A stretch of 17,920 nucleotides of DNA from STC-113 sp964618565 (GTDB lineage: Bacteria > Patescibacteriota > Gracilibacteria > BD1-5 > UBA2023): positions 1-17,920 of the forward strand of contig CAZUBA010000034.1 in assembly GCA_964618565.1 (NCBI GenBank). The letters run 5' to 3'. The notes under the pieces were generated by a model. It made no database searches and had not been told where the DNA came from. It saw only the letters and a program-made list of their open reading frames with translations. This document shows positions 1 to 7,244 of the stretch, piece by piece. The first letter of the stretch is position 1. Each line of letters begins with the position of its first letter. The translations under genes and the position numbers were made by a program.

Positions 1-248
1 TAAGTTTTAAGTCTGTAAATAACATTAATTTAAGTATGAAAAAATATATTCTTTTGTTAAAGAAGACTATTATATGGATAAATAATGTTTTGTCGATAAA
101 GATTGTGATATCTTACTCCTAAAGAAGTATTTATCGAATGAAAAAGTTGCATTTGACTTTACTACGAAGCCTTTATTTAAAGGATTTTAGTCTAATTATT
201 TTATTAAAGGATTATTTTAAATAGAAAGCTGTGCTTTGTACTATTAAC
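1..248. other. Non-coding flank, no gene seen
   Basis: Stops are dense in all frames even when TGA is read as glycine. The longest reading is a 29-codon frame from position 36, which has no recognisable features. This is the 3' flank of the Toprim-like gene. The only structure noticed is a weak 5-bp hairpin, CCTTT/AAAGG, near 170-184. Confidence 0.5.
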
Positions 249-935
249 TTAAATAAATAGACTTTCTATGATTTCAATAAAATTTTTAAATGATTTACTT
301 TTATTTTTTGCTTGTTCTATATCTATATATTTTCAAAATTCTCTTCATATATATTCTTGATTTCCATCTAAATCAGTTCATTTAATAATGACTTGTAAAA
401 TTTCATATGTATCTTCTAGAGTATCTAAATCTTCTATTTTTAAATATTTATTAAGCCTATCTTCTTTAATTATTCAGTACCCTATTTTCATTATATCCGA
501 GAATCAGGCCAAAAACCACGTTTCAATCTCTTTTTCAGCAAACATTGCTTTAACTTCTCCATTATATTCAGAACACCATTTTTTAATCAACACTTCTGCT
601 CATTTAATTTTTTCAATGGAATTGATTTTATCCTTGTCAGTAAAAATTAAATAATAAATTTTATAATTTTTTAATTCTTTAAATAGATATTTTTGAGATT
701 CTAATCTTTTTTTAACCTGTATATATGTGACATCACTAAATAATGTACAATCTCATCATTTGTGATCAAAGTTTCACATCACTGGATGTCAAAATAAAAC
801 ATATGTATTTTTTTTCTTATATAAAATATTAGATTTCATATCTTCTCACTCAATTCATAAATGAGATTTTAAAAATTCTTGAAAAAAAGCATACTCGCTT
901 TTTCATTCTCAAATAAAAACTAAAATATTATACAT
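249..935 (-). CDS. Toprim-like (DUF4276/RloB-type) protein, partner of the upstream ATPase
   Basis: This 228-aa protein is continuous only with TGA = Gly. It starts one base after the TAA of the ATPase gene (TAA-A-ATG), so the two are almost certainly co-transcribed and translationally coupled. The N-terminus has a hydrophobic strand ending in GEGKSEYAFF (Glu10), the first acidic motif of Toprim folds. A second strand, YYLIFTDKDK, gives a DxD at Asp100/Asp102. It is followed by AEKEIETWFLAG (134-144), which resembles the conserved E-x-E-x-W-LA segment of DUF4276/RloB-like proteins. In those families the acidic residues bind metal and are thought to cut nucleic acid. The ATPase plus stand-alone Toprim layout parallels AriA/AriB of the PARIS anti-phage system and OLD-type nucleases. 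Family membership is inferred from motifs. Nuclease activity and the exact family are not proven. Confidence 0.68.
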
Positions 936-936
936 T

Positions 937-2289
937 TTAATAATTAGTTGGAAATAAATTATCTATAAGTCAATCTACATATAGTTCAGAATTTGATAGT
1001 TTATCATATACAGTCCTTTCTTCTTTATTAAGTTTACTTAAAATAAATTCATATGATAAAATGTTCGATTTTACCTTTACCTTTTCACTAAAGCTTCAGA
1101 TATCTTTTAATAAATAAACATTTTCTCTATTAAATTTGTTTATAAATATCGGAGAATGAGTTGATATAAATAATTGGACATTACCTGATATAATTTTCAA
1201 CAATTCAGAAAAATTTGACATAAGTGAAGGATGAATTACTGAATCTAATTCATCAAAAATCATAATATCTGGATTTTGATAAGATTTATTTTTTAAAGAT
1301 AACCAATTCTTTAATAAGACAAAATATAAAATAATAGCTGTTCATGCTGATATAAACTCAATATTTCTAGGTCAATGGGGAGAATCAACATATATATCTC
1401 ATTTTGAACCGTCTTTTCATTCCATATTTATATAAACTTTTCTTAAAATTCCGTCAGTATAGTCGTCTAAATCCTTATAAAACCTATTTAATTGCGATTC
1501 ATCTCTTTGAATATCTGCTAAAAGAAAAATGAACTTAGCTGTAGAAAAATTTGATACTCCTTGATTAATTTCTTTTTTATTAACCTCTTCTACAGCTTGT
1601 AATGACATTTCTTTTTTATTAACCTCTTTTATTCAAGTTACAAAATCAAAAATATTTCAAGCACAATTAGAAAAGGAATTTTTATCATCATAATAGATTA
1701 TTTTATCTTTTGTAGCTTCAATGAAATTTTTTTTATATAGATGTTCACGCCCATCTTTTTTTATGTCTAAAAGATTGTTTAAAATATTCTCAGATTCACT
1801 TTGTTTGAATGTCTCTTCAAAGACCTTCTTTTTCAATTCAATTGGCTTTTTTGAATGAATCTTAATTAAATCTTTGATTTTAGATTCAAAATCCTCTTTA
1901 AACAAAGTTTCTTCAAGAATCCTTCAATAAAAATCTATTGATCTTTTTTTTATAGAAATTGGGTTCTTTAGTATTTCAAATTTATATACATATTCAATAG
2001 CCTCATGTAAACTTAACATATTATCATCATGAAGTCAAAACCAATTTGGCTCAAGATTACCTATTATAACCTCAATGTTGGTTTGTCATATTCATTTTAG
2101 TAATGTTAGTATGTTATTTCAAAAAACTTTTTCTATATCATTTTCTGTATATACGCAATTTGCTAACAATTGAGTAAGATTTGTTTTTCATGAAGAATTT
2201 TTTCAAGTTATTATGTTAATATTCTCAAATTTAACATCAATTTCTTTTAGATTCCTAAAATTTGATACCTTTAATTTTTTAATTCTCAT
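937..2289 (-). CDS. AAA/SMC-like ATPase (AAA_15/AAA_21, OLD-type)
   Basis: The product is 450 aa. The N-terminus, MRIKKLKVSNFRNLKEIDV, is the usual RecF/OLD/SMC-type first strand. Walker A is GKNSSGKT (29-36), with both glycines encoded by TGA. A signature-like FISAGT lies near 312-317, Walker B is IMIFDELD with Asp346/Glu347, then comes a D-loop-like VIHPS, and the H-loop is STHSP (His378). The long middle region (about 90-290) is lysine- and glutamate-rich and probably forms an inserted coiled-coil or sensor domain. There is no Toprim domain at the C-terminus, unlike full-length OLD or GajA; that activity seems to be supplied by the next gene downstream. The likely role is an ATP-driven sensor or scaffold in a defence or DNA-repair complex. 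The ATPase fold is clear, while the defence role is inferred from gene pairing. No Shine-Dalgarno sequence precedes the ATG. Confidence 0.82.
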
Positions 2290-2316
2290 ATTTAAATAGT
2301 TATATGTTAATATTTA

Positions 2317-2354
2317 ACTATACCAATAGTATAGTATTATAGATTAAATGTCAA
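2317..2354 (-). promoter_or_regulatory. Candidate promoter with 19-bp operator-like palindrome for the ATPase-Toprim unit
   Basis: Read on the minus strand, TTGACA (2349-2354) is a consensus -35 box. It is followed after a short 15-bp spacer by TATACT (2328-2333); TATAAT also occurs but at a poorer distance. A perfect inverted repeat, ACTATAC-N5-GTATAGT (2317-2335), covers the -10 region about 28 bp before the ATG. This placement suits a repressor operator. No regulator gene lies nearby. Confidence 0.45.
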
Positions 2355-2468
2355 GTAAAATGCAGTTTTAAATATCAATATATGTATATTTAATTGACTT
2401 TTGAAAAAAAATTACTATATATAGAATAGTATTCTTAAAAAAGACCTATGCTAATCTTTGAAAAATAA

Positions 2469-2505
2469 AAAACTCTTGATTGTAAAACAAAAATTCAAGA
2501 GTTTT
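2469..2505 (-). terminator. Hairpin with U-tract on the minus strand
   Basis: A perfect 11-bp stem (AAAACTCTTGA/TCAAGAGTTTT) encloses a 15-nt loop. On the minus strand it runs into a T-rich tail, as in a rho-independent terminator. No minus-strand gene ends here, so it may stop antisense transcription toward the ATPase promoter, or it may be a structural element. Confidence 0.4.
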
Positions 2506-2523
2506 CTATAAAATTTATACTTT

Positions 2524-2552
2524 TTGACGTAAAAGTGTATACAGTATATAGT
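2524..2552 (+). promoter_or_regulatory. Promoter of the YegP-like/GTPAP gene pair
   Basis: TTGACG (2524-2529), a 17-bp spacer and TATAGT (2547-2552) make a near-consensus sigma-70 promoter. The predicted start near 2559 leaves a leader of about 45 nt before the ATG at 2605. Confidence 0.6.
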
Positions 2553-2604
2553 TAGGCGAGTTTTTGGCAAATTTAAGTTTATATTTTGTAACATAATAAT
2601 TATT

Positions 2605-2781
2605 ATGGCTAAATTCGAGTTGCTCAAAAACTCTAAATGAGAAACATATTGGCATTTAAAAGCTAATAATTGAGAAAAAATATGCTGGAGTGAATGATAT
2701 TCATCAAAGCAAAACGCTCTTGATTCAATAAATTTTGTAAAAGTTAATGCCAAAGAAAGTCCTATATCTGATAACACATAA
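2605..2781 (+). CDS. YegP/DUF1508-family small protein (single repeat)
   Basis: This 58-aa protein begins MAKFELLKNSKGETYWHLKA and continues NGEKICWSEGYSSKQNALDS. That is the YegP/DUF1508 pattern: a strand with F-L, then the substrate-like Y-x-x-L-K-A-x-N-G-E hairpin, then S-E-G-Y-x-x-K and a helix of the N-A-x-x-x-I type. Escherichia coli YegP has two such repeats in about 110 residues, whereas this gene has one. The biological role of the family is poorly known. Two TGA codons in frame (after NSK and in SEG) fall on positions that are glycine in the family. The gene sits 2 nt before the next small gene and shares its promoter and terminator. No Shine-Dalgarno sequence is visible. Confidence 0.82.
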
Positions 2782-2783
2782 GT

Positions 2784-2963
2784 ATGGCTAAAAATTTAAA
2801 TCCTTGAACTCCTGCTCCGAAATCGGGGCAATATCAACAAGTATGACCAAGATGATGAACAGCAAATCGTCCTGAAGTTACTGTTGCTAAATGAGAAAGA
2901 TTACCTCCTACCCCTGAAGCAGGTAGTACATTCACTCTTGTAGACCCAAGCAAGCATAGTTAA
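2784..2963 (+). CDS. Small GTPAPxSGQY-motif protein (YjzC-like)
   Basis: The product is a 59-aa hydrophilic protein. It has the motifs PGTPAPKSGQYQQVGPRGG near the N-terminus and LPPTPEAGSTFTLVDPSKH at the C-terminus. Short proteins with a G-x-x-A-P-x-S-G-x-Y start and a P-P-x-P-x-x-G-x-x-x-x-L end are widespread, and some carry the name YjzC. I recall no experimental function, so the family name is tentative. The frame starts 2 nt after the stop of the YegP-like gene and contains four TGA glycines, two of them in the G-P-x-G-G turn. A strong terminator follows 10 nt after the stop. Confidence 0.68.
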
Positions 2964-2973
2964 TATATTTTTT

Positions 2974-3016
2974 ATACCAAAACAATCTCCTCATTTTAAG
3001 GAGATTGTTTTGGTAT
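2974..3016 (+). terminator. Strong terminator with 17-bp perfect stem
   Basis: ATACCAAAACAATCTCC (2974-2990) pairs perfectly with GGAGATTGTTTTGGTAT (3000-3016) around a 9-nt loop. It ends the plus-strand small-gene pair. With A/T-rich flanks on both sides it may also stop transcripts arriving from the ABC-F gene on the minus strand. Confidence 0.75.
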
Positions 3017-3030
3017 ATTTATTCATCCTA

Positions 3031-3167
3031 AATCTCTCAAAAACGATGAAATTTATGTGCGAATCGAGCCTGCCTGCCGGCAGGCAGGTACCAAAGCAAA
3101 GTGTGGCAGCGCCACGATAAGCGAGAAAGCGGAGATTCAAGCGTAAAGTTCGCGTTTTTGAGAGATT
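3031..3167. repeat. REP/MITE-like structured element with GC-rich palindromes
   Basis: This 137-bp element is bounded by perfect 15-bp terminal inverted repeats, AATCTCTCAAAAACG (3031-3045) and its complement (3153-3167). Inside are a perfect 20-bp palindrome, CCTGCCTGCCGGCAGGCAGG (3069-3088), and a hairpin GTGGC-AGC-GCCAC. The next bases of the two arms also pair imperfectly. GC content is far above the surroundings. There is no open frame. It could be a REP-type or MITE-like mobile repeat, or a structured RNA in the 3' region of the ABC-F transcript. Confidence 0.6.
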
Positions 3168-3172
3168 CTAGA

Positions 3173-4636
3173 TTATTTGATGTTGTCGAGTTCTAGATAC
3201 TCATCAATCTTTATCTGCCAAACAAATTCATCAACGTGAGAAACTAGGATCATCGCTCATTTGAATTCATCAAGCGCTTCTGCAATTACTGGAAGATGGC
3301 GGAAATTGATATGATTCGTCGGCTCATCCAGAATCAGAAGGCCTGGCCTTTGAAGAACCAGAGAGCAGAATGCGACTAATCATTTCTGTCATTCTGAGAT
3401 ATCCCCTATTCTTGACTTCATCACATCTCAATTTATCAGGAATCATGCGGCTGTTGACCTCAATTGCTGCTCTGTAATTGTTGGCCAAGCTGCAGCAAGG
3501 AGCTCAGCGTAGACCGTATTGTCAAAATTAAGATTTGAGAAATCCTGACGGTAATATCCCACCTTTATTCAAGGAGCAATTATCGATCAGATTGCCCTGC
3601 TGTTAGCTATGCTTTCAAGAAGCGTGCTTTTACCGATTCCATTCGGACCAGATAACAATAAATGCTGACCTCTTCTAAGGCTTATATCTACATCCTTGAT
3701 CGTAGGCTCATGATCGATTATCACAGAAACCTTATTGATTTTGATTATCTCTCATGCGATATCTTCTTGCATTGGGATTGTGAAGGCTCTAATAGTCTTA
3801 TCCTCTTTTCTTACATCGACCATCTCATCTTCCAGTTCCTCAGCAGCCTCTCTCATCTTCTTTGCGACAAGACGAAGTTTTCATCATTTGTGTGCGAATA
3901 TTCCAGCTTGTTCTTTTTTAGCCTGCGCTTGTTTTGCCATTTGGGCATTCTTCATATTTTCTCTCTCTATTCTTGCCTGTATCTGGTCGACAACATTATA
4001 ATAATTACCCACATATTGCTCTACGACCTTAGTGAACACATCAAGATAAAGCACTCAATCGGTAAATGAATTAAGGAATTCTGCATCATGCGAAATGACT
4101 ATGACAGTCTTTTTGTAATGCTGTAGGAAATCTTCAAGATGATAGATTCAATCCTTATCAAGATTATTTGTCGGCTCATCAAGGAGTAGGATATCAGGAT
4201 TCTGGATAAGCGCAGCAGCAAGAAGAAGACGCGCCTGCTGTCATCCTGAGAATGATTTCACTATCCTTTCCAGAGGAGCATTGAGATTAACGGCATCTAG
4301 GACTTCTGCTATTTTCTTATCTATATTGAAAATTGTCTTGTCTGGGAAATATTTATTGAAGAACGCAGAAATAGTCAGATCCTTATCTTCCTCCTGCATT
4401 ACCTGGAAAGCTGTAGCGATTGATGTTTCTTTGTCGATATGGATATTACCCCTTTTCGGCTTAAGAGCTCAAGTTATCAACTTGAATATCGTTGTCTTCC
4501 CTGCTCAATTCTGTCACATTATCGTGATTTTCGAGCCTTTTCTGACGGAGAAATTGACTTCTTCCAGAATAGGTCTGGTAAATACGAAATCAAAACATAC
4601 ATCGTCAAATCTTATTACTGTTTCATTTGGAGCCAT
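3173..4636 (-). CDS. ABC-F family ATPase (Uup/EttA-like ribosome-associated protein)
   Basis: This 487-aa protein contains two ABC ATPase domains and no membrane segment, which defines the ABC-F family. Those proteins act on the ribosome E site in translation factor, rescue or antibiotic-protection roles. Domain 1 has Walker A GQNGAGKT (41-48, two TGA glycines), the signature SFSGGQQARL near 125-135, Walker B ILLLDEPTNNLD, and the switch histidine in VISHDAEFL. A charged linker of about 100 residues follows, then domain 2 with SGPNGIGKST near 330, a degenerate signature (ISEGQKG), LLILDEPTNHIN, and LVSHVDEF. The weak second signature suggests asymmetric ATP sites. Typical ABC-F proteins run 500-650 aa, so this one is compact and lacks a C-terminal extension. 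The gene stands alone. Exact subfamily cannot be assigned by eye. Confidence 0.92.
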
Positions 4637-4710
4637 GTTGAAAAATAGTTTATTTAAAAAAATACTGGTGAATAATATGCAAAAAGCCTAAATTGTAAAT
4701 TTTATATTAC

Positions 4711-4729
4711 ATCAAAATCTGCTTTTGAT
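4711..4729. repeat. Small inverted repeat in ABC-F leader region
   Basis: ATCAAAA-TCTGC-TTTTGAT forms a 7-bp hairpin. It sits inside a looser outer pairing of AAATTTTA and TAAAATTT, 75-93 bp upstream of the ABC-F start. It could fold in the leader or bind a protein. Function unknown. Confidence 0.35.
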
Positions 4730-4810
4730 TTAAAATTTGTTATTGTCAAGCCCTTGGTTATTTATTTTTTATGGGATTTCTGATAGAGAAATGCTTGGTT
4801 TGTAAAATAC

Positions 4811-4839
4811 TCAAAATATGCCTGACAGGCATATTTTGA
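4811..4839. repeat. 29-bp near-perfect palindrome
   Basis: TCAAAATATGCCTG (4811-4824) and CAGGCATATTTTGA (4826-4839) are perfect complements around a single A. It may be the terminator of the minus-strand gene ending at 4954, although the trailing T tract is modest. A dimeric regulator's operator upstream of ABC-F is the other possibility. Confidence 0.5.
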
Positions 4840-4953
4840 AAATAACCGAAAAAGAATGGAGAAAAAAGATGAACTCATATGATTACAAGAGATATTCCAT
4901 AAGAGTTATATGCTTAAACGGAAAAAATATGAACATAGAGGAGAGATTGCTTA

Positions 4954-5487
4954 TTAACAAAAGCCATAATAAAGATGTCTGAATTTTATTTCTCATTCAA
5001 AGAAATATTTTTTGCAATTTTTAAATCGCTTATCATATATGAATTTTCAAATATAATTGAATGTGAAGCTGAATATGCCATTCATATTAATATTCTTATA
5101 CGTGCATAACTTATTCCATAAATTAAGATTTAATTTATGAGAAGTATTGACGGTTTTATTCAATTCTTTTATTTTTTTATTCTTTATATTGGCTCAAGAT
5201 GAGTTATATTCAAAGTCATAAACTTCATTCCCTATTTCATTTGAGTCAACCATGTATGAGCTTTGTTTAAGGATAAAAATTATAGATTTAACAAATAACG
5301 TCTGTTCATGAATCGATAGTTTTAAAAAATGATCTTTATATGGCGAATTTACAATAAATTCAAATTTAATAAGTTCTATTAGCAATAGCTGATTGAACTC
5401 ATAATTCGCCATTCTATCAATTATTGATTTGATTTCAGCTTTTGAGAACTCCAAAGAGAACTTTTTTTTAAATACCTTTTGCTTCAT
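4954..5487 (-). CDS. Hypothetical protein, 177 aa
   Basis: The frame is open for 178 codons when TGA is read as glycine. An in-frame TTG four codons upstream (5499) is an alternative start; ATG at 5487 was chosen. I do not recognise the family. The N-terminal half is rich in Leu, Ile and Phe and looks helical (segments around KAEIKSIIDRMANYEFNQLL and HEQTLFVKSIIFILKQSS). The C-terminal half is basic, with many Lys, Asn and aromatic residues. There is no signal peptide, cysteine motif or clear transmembrane segment. Only three TGA glycines occur, so the recoding support is weaker than for neighbours, and part of the frame could be fortuitous in this AT-rich DNA. The neighbouring genes give no functional hint. 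Confidence 0.45.
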
Positions 5488-5831
5488 AATTACGTGCAAT
5501 TAAATTATAATTTATTGCTCCTTTAATAATGGTCCGATCAAAATAGTTCTATTCCGATAATTGGCTCAAAATAAAAATTCACCATATCATGTTGGTAATT
5601 GATTTATGAATTTTTGTATAATAATAACTTAAGATTAAAAAATAATCTTTGTAATCAAATAAGATAATGTATAAAAAATATTATTATTAGCAACTTCATT
5701 GGTATTCCATTGCCAATATGGAAAAAGACAATCCAGTTAAGATAAATATATGTGTATCAAATTTAATTGAAATATATTTGTGTCCGAACTGGAATTTTTG
5801 TCTATTCCATCTAGTCGCAATATTTGTTATT

Positions 5832-5854
5832 GTTAATGTAAAATTGACACTTAC
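5832..5854 (+). promoter_or_regulatory. 23-bp motif GTTAATGTA-N6-ACACTTAC, copy A
   Basis: The conserved 9-mer and 8-mer are exact and the spacer is AAATTG. The two halves form an imperfect inverted repeat, as in an operator for a dimeric DNA-binding protein. The gene or genes it might control are unknown. Confidence 0.45.
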
Positions 5855-6034
5855 TTTAATTTATACGAAATCCATATTTGCTGTGATTACAATGTCATTG
5901 GTATTTCATTGCCAGCTGGGGAAAAGACATTCCTATTAAGATAAATATACTTTTTTTCAATTTTTATTGAATATATATTTGTGTCATAATATAGAATTGT
6001 TGCCCACCCCTCTTAGATTGCGAATAACTTCAAT

Positions 6035-6057
6035 GTTAATGTAAATCTGACACTTAC
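6035..6057 (+). promoter_or_regulatory. 23-bp motif, copy B
   Basis: Both halves of GTTAATGTA-N6-ACACTTAC are exact and the spacer is AATCTG. It lies 203 bp after copy A in the second repeat unit. A looser relative, AATTATGTA-CATTTT-ACACTAAC, is at 6342-6364, nearer to the NrtR promoter. Confidence 0.45.
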
Positions 6058-6400
6058 TTTAACTTATGCGTAACTAGTTATTGCGTTTTCTACATTTTAT
6101 TGTACACTTAATTTATTCATTTTTTCTATTCTAGAGTTCCTGCATTTACGTGAAAAGTATTTTTTTGTGAAAATTTATTTCTGTATGATAATGATTAGTT
6201 TATAGTACGTGGCTTAATACAGCTGTTATTCAATATATGAATGAAAGTTATTATTGCCCTTGTCTCCATACTACATCCCTCATTTACAATCCTTGATTTG
6301 TATACATGGTATATTATATTAATATTTATTTTAAATGCAAAAATTATGTACATTTTACACTAACTATTTTTAAAGAAAATGAAGGAATTGTTATTTAGTT

Positions 6401-6428
6401 TTGAAATATAAGCAAAAGTAAATAAAAT
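6401..6428 (+). promoter_or_regulatory. Candidate nrtR promoter
   Basis: TTGAAA (6401-6406), a 16-bp spacer and TAAAAT (6423-6428) make a plausible sigma-70 promoter. The start would be near 6435, giving a leader of about 20 nt with no Shine-Dalgarno sequence. Confidence 0.4.
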
Positions 6429-6455
6429 TACCTCGGTTAATTTTAATTTTAAAAA

Positions 6456-7193
6456 ATGCCTATAGATAAATTAGTCAAAGAGAGAGGTTTGGACTTAAGT
6501 GATCTCGATCATGTTTTACCCATACTTGTAATAAATATAGTCATCTTCACTATTTATAACAATAAATTGTGCATAGTGATGATTCCAAACAATGAGCCTT
6601 GAAAATGAGAATTGATATTACCTGGATGATTAGTATTAAAGTGATATAGCCTGAGTGAAAATCTAGATGATCTTATAATGAGGAAAATGTGAATAAAACT
6701 CCCCTATAAAGAGCAATTATATACGTTTTGAAATCCTGACAAGAATCAAGATATACATTTCATATCAGTTAATTATTTCACACTTATAAATAAGAATGAT
6801 TTGCTTAAAGATGTGGATCTGACAAAGATAAATCTAGTTGAATATGAAAATATTGAAAACCTGAACATATGATTCAACCATAAGAATATCATAAGATTTG
6901 CTAAGAATAAGCTAAATTTCAGGCTTGAATACACTACCATATGAAAATATATGCTGCCTCCTAAATTCACTATCCCTCAGATGCAAAAAGATTATGAGAT
7001 CATGTTTTGAGAAGCTTTTGATAAAAGGAATTTCAGGAAAAAAGTCCAATTGCTGAATATAGTGAAGCTAACAGGCGAATACGATAAATCAAGTTCATAC
7101 AGGCCTGCAAAGCTATATGAATTCGTAAGCAAAGAAATTGAATATCTAGATGATGAGAGAATAAATCTTGTCTTACATAACAATAATGATTAA
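6456..7193 (+). CDS. nrtR: NrtR-type Nudix-related transcriptional regulator
   Basis: The product is 245 aa. It has an N-terminal Nudix fold (about 22-140) joined to the NrtR winged helix (about 145-225). NrtR proteins bind ADP-ribose or related nucleotides through the Nudix domain and regulate NAD or sugar-metabolism genes. Diagnostic stretches are ELILPGGLV (52-60), EQLYTFGNPD (86-95), FISVNYF, RLEYTTIGKYMLPPKFTI (156-173), DKRNFRKKV (189-197) and RPAKLYEF (216-223), which match the family's consensus order. The catalytic Nudix box is lost: where GE...REUXEE is expected, the sequence has GYSLSENLDDLIMRKMGI (63-80), so pyrophosphatase activity is unlikely and ligand sensing is the probable role. 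The gene has its own promoter and a strong terminator. No NAD genes are in the window, so its targets are unknown. Confidence 0.88.
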
Positions 7194-7199
7194 TAACCC

Positions 7200-7231
7200 A
7201 ATAAAGCCGAGGCATTAGCCTCGGCTTTATT
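7200..7231. terminator. Bidirectional terminator between nrtR and methyltransferase genes
   Basis: AATAAAGCCGAGGC (7200-7213) pairs with GCCTCGGCTTTATT (7218-7231) around ATTA. The 14-bp stem is GC-rich at its base of loop and flanked by A and T tracts on both sides. It lies between the stops of two converging genes and can serve both. Confidence 0.88.
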
Positions 7232-7244
7232 TTAATTTCCCCCA

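Larger units (their letters stand above)
2290..2604. other. Divergent intergenic region
   Basis: This stretch separates the minus-strand ATPase unit from the plus-strand YegP-like gene. It holds the ATPase promoter/operator at its left end, a terminator-like hairpin near 2469-2505 and the YegP-like gene promoter at 2524-2552. I see no open frame worth calling. Confidence 0.6.
4637..4953. other. Intergenic region with two palindromes
   Basis: This is upstream of the ABC-F gene and downstream of the 4954-5487 gene. It carries the hairpins at 4711-4729 and 4811-4839. A 51-codon frame on the plus strand from about 4870 overlaps the opposite gene and shows no family features, so it is not called. 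Confidence 0.55.
5690..6090 (+). repeat. Two degenerate tandem units of about 200 bp
   Basis: Unit 1 (from about 5690) and unit 2 (from about 5890) share, in the same order, CATTGGTATTYCATTGCCA, a GGRAAAAGACA block, AAGATAAATATA, a CAATTT..ATTGAA..ATATTTGTGTC block, and the 23-bp motif GTTAATGTA-N6-ACACTTAC. Spacing between matching blocks is 199-203 bp. Homologous but more decayed units occur at 13159-13400. Confidence 0.65.
5488..6455. other. Long gene-free region holding decayed repeats
   Basis: Nearly 1 kb carries no convincing gene. Short frames of 53 aa (6237-6398) and 73 aa (5718-5939) lack family features, and the second runs across a repeat boundary. The content is two degenerate tandem units of about 200 bp (5690-6090), copies of the 23-bp motif described separately, and the NrtR gene promoter at the right end. 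Confidence 0.6.

Noticed and set aside
388..654. 88-codon plus-strand reading frame
   Set aside because: It lies antisense to the Toprim-like gene, whose code-25 frame is continuous with recognisable motifs.
2451..2777. 108-codon minus-strand frame
   Set aside because: It is antisense to the YegP-like gene and its promoter and lacks family features.
3662..4691. Several plus-strand frames of 69-136 codons
   Set aside because: They are antisense shadows of the ABC-F gene, which explains the whole region.
4870..5025. 51-codon plus-strand frame starting MNSYDYKRYS
   Set aside because: It overlaps the opposite-strand 177-aa frame at its 3' end and shows no recognisable features; neither a promoter nor a Shine-Dalgarno site is visible.
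5718..5939. 73-codon plus-strand frame
   Set aside because: It spans a boundary of the degenerate intergenic repeats, has no family features and no promoter.
5690..6090. Tandem repeats considered as a CRISPR array
   Set aside because: Units are about 200 bp and diverged, with no short identical repeats, regular spacers or cas genes.
6237..6398. 53-codon plus-strand frame with one TGA glycine
   Set aside because: Short, low in charged residues, no family features, and overlapping a loose copy of the 23-bp motif; likely chance in AT-rich DNA.
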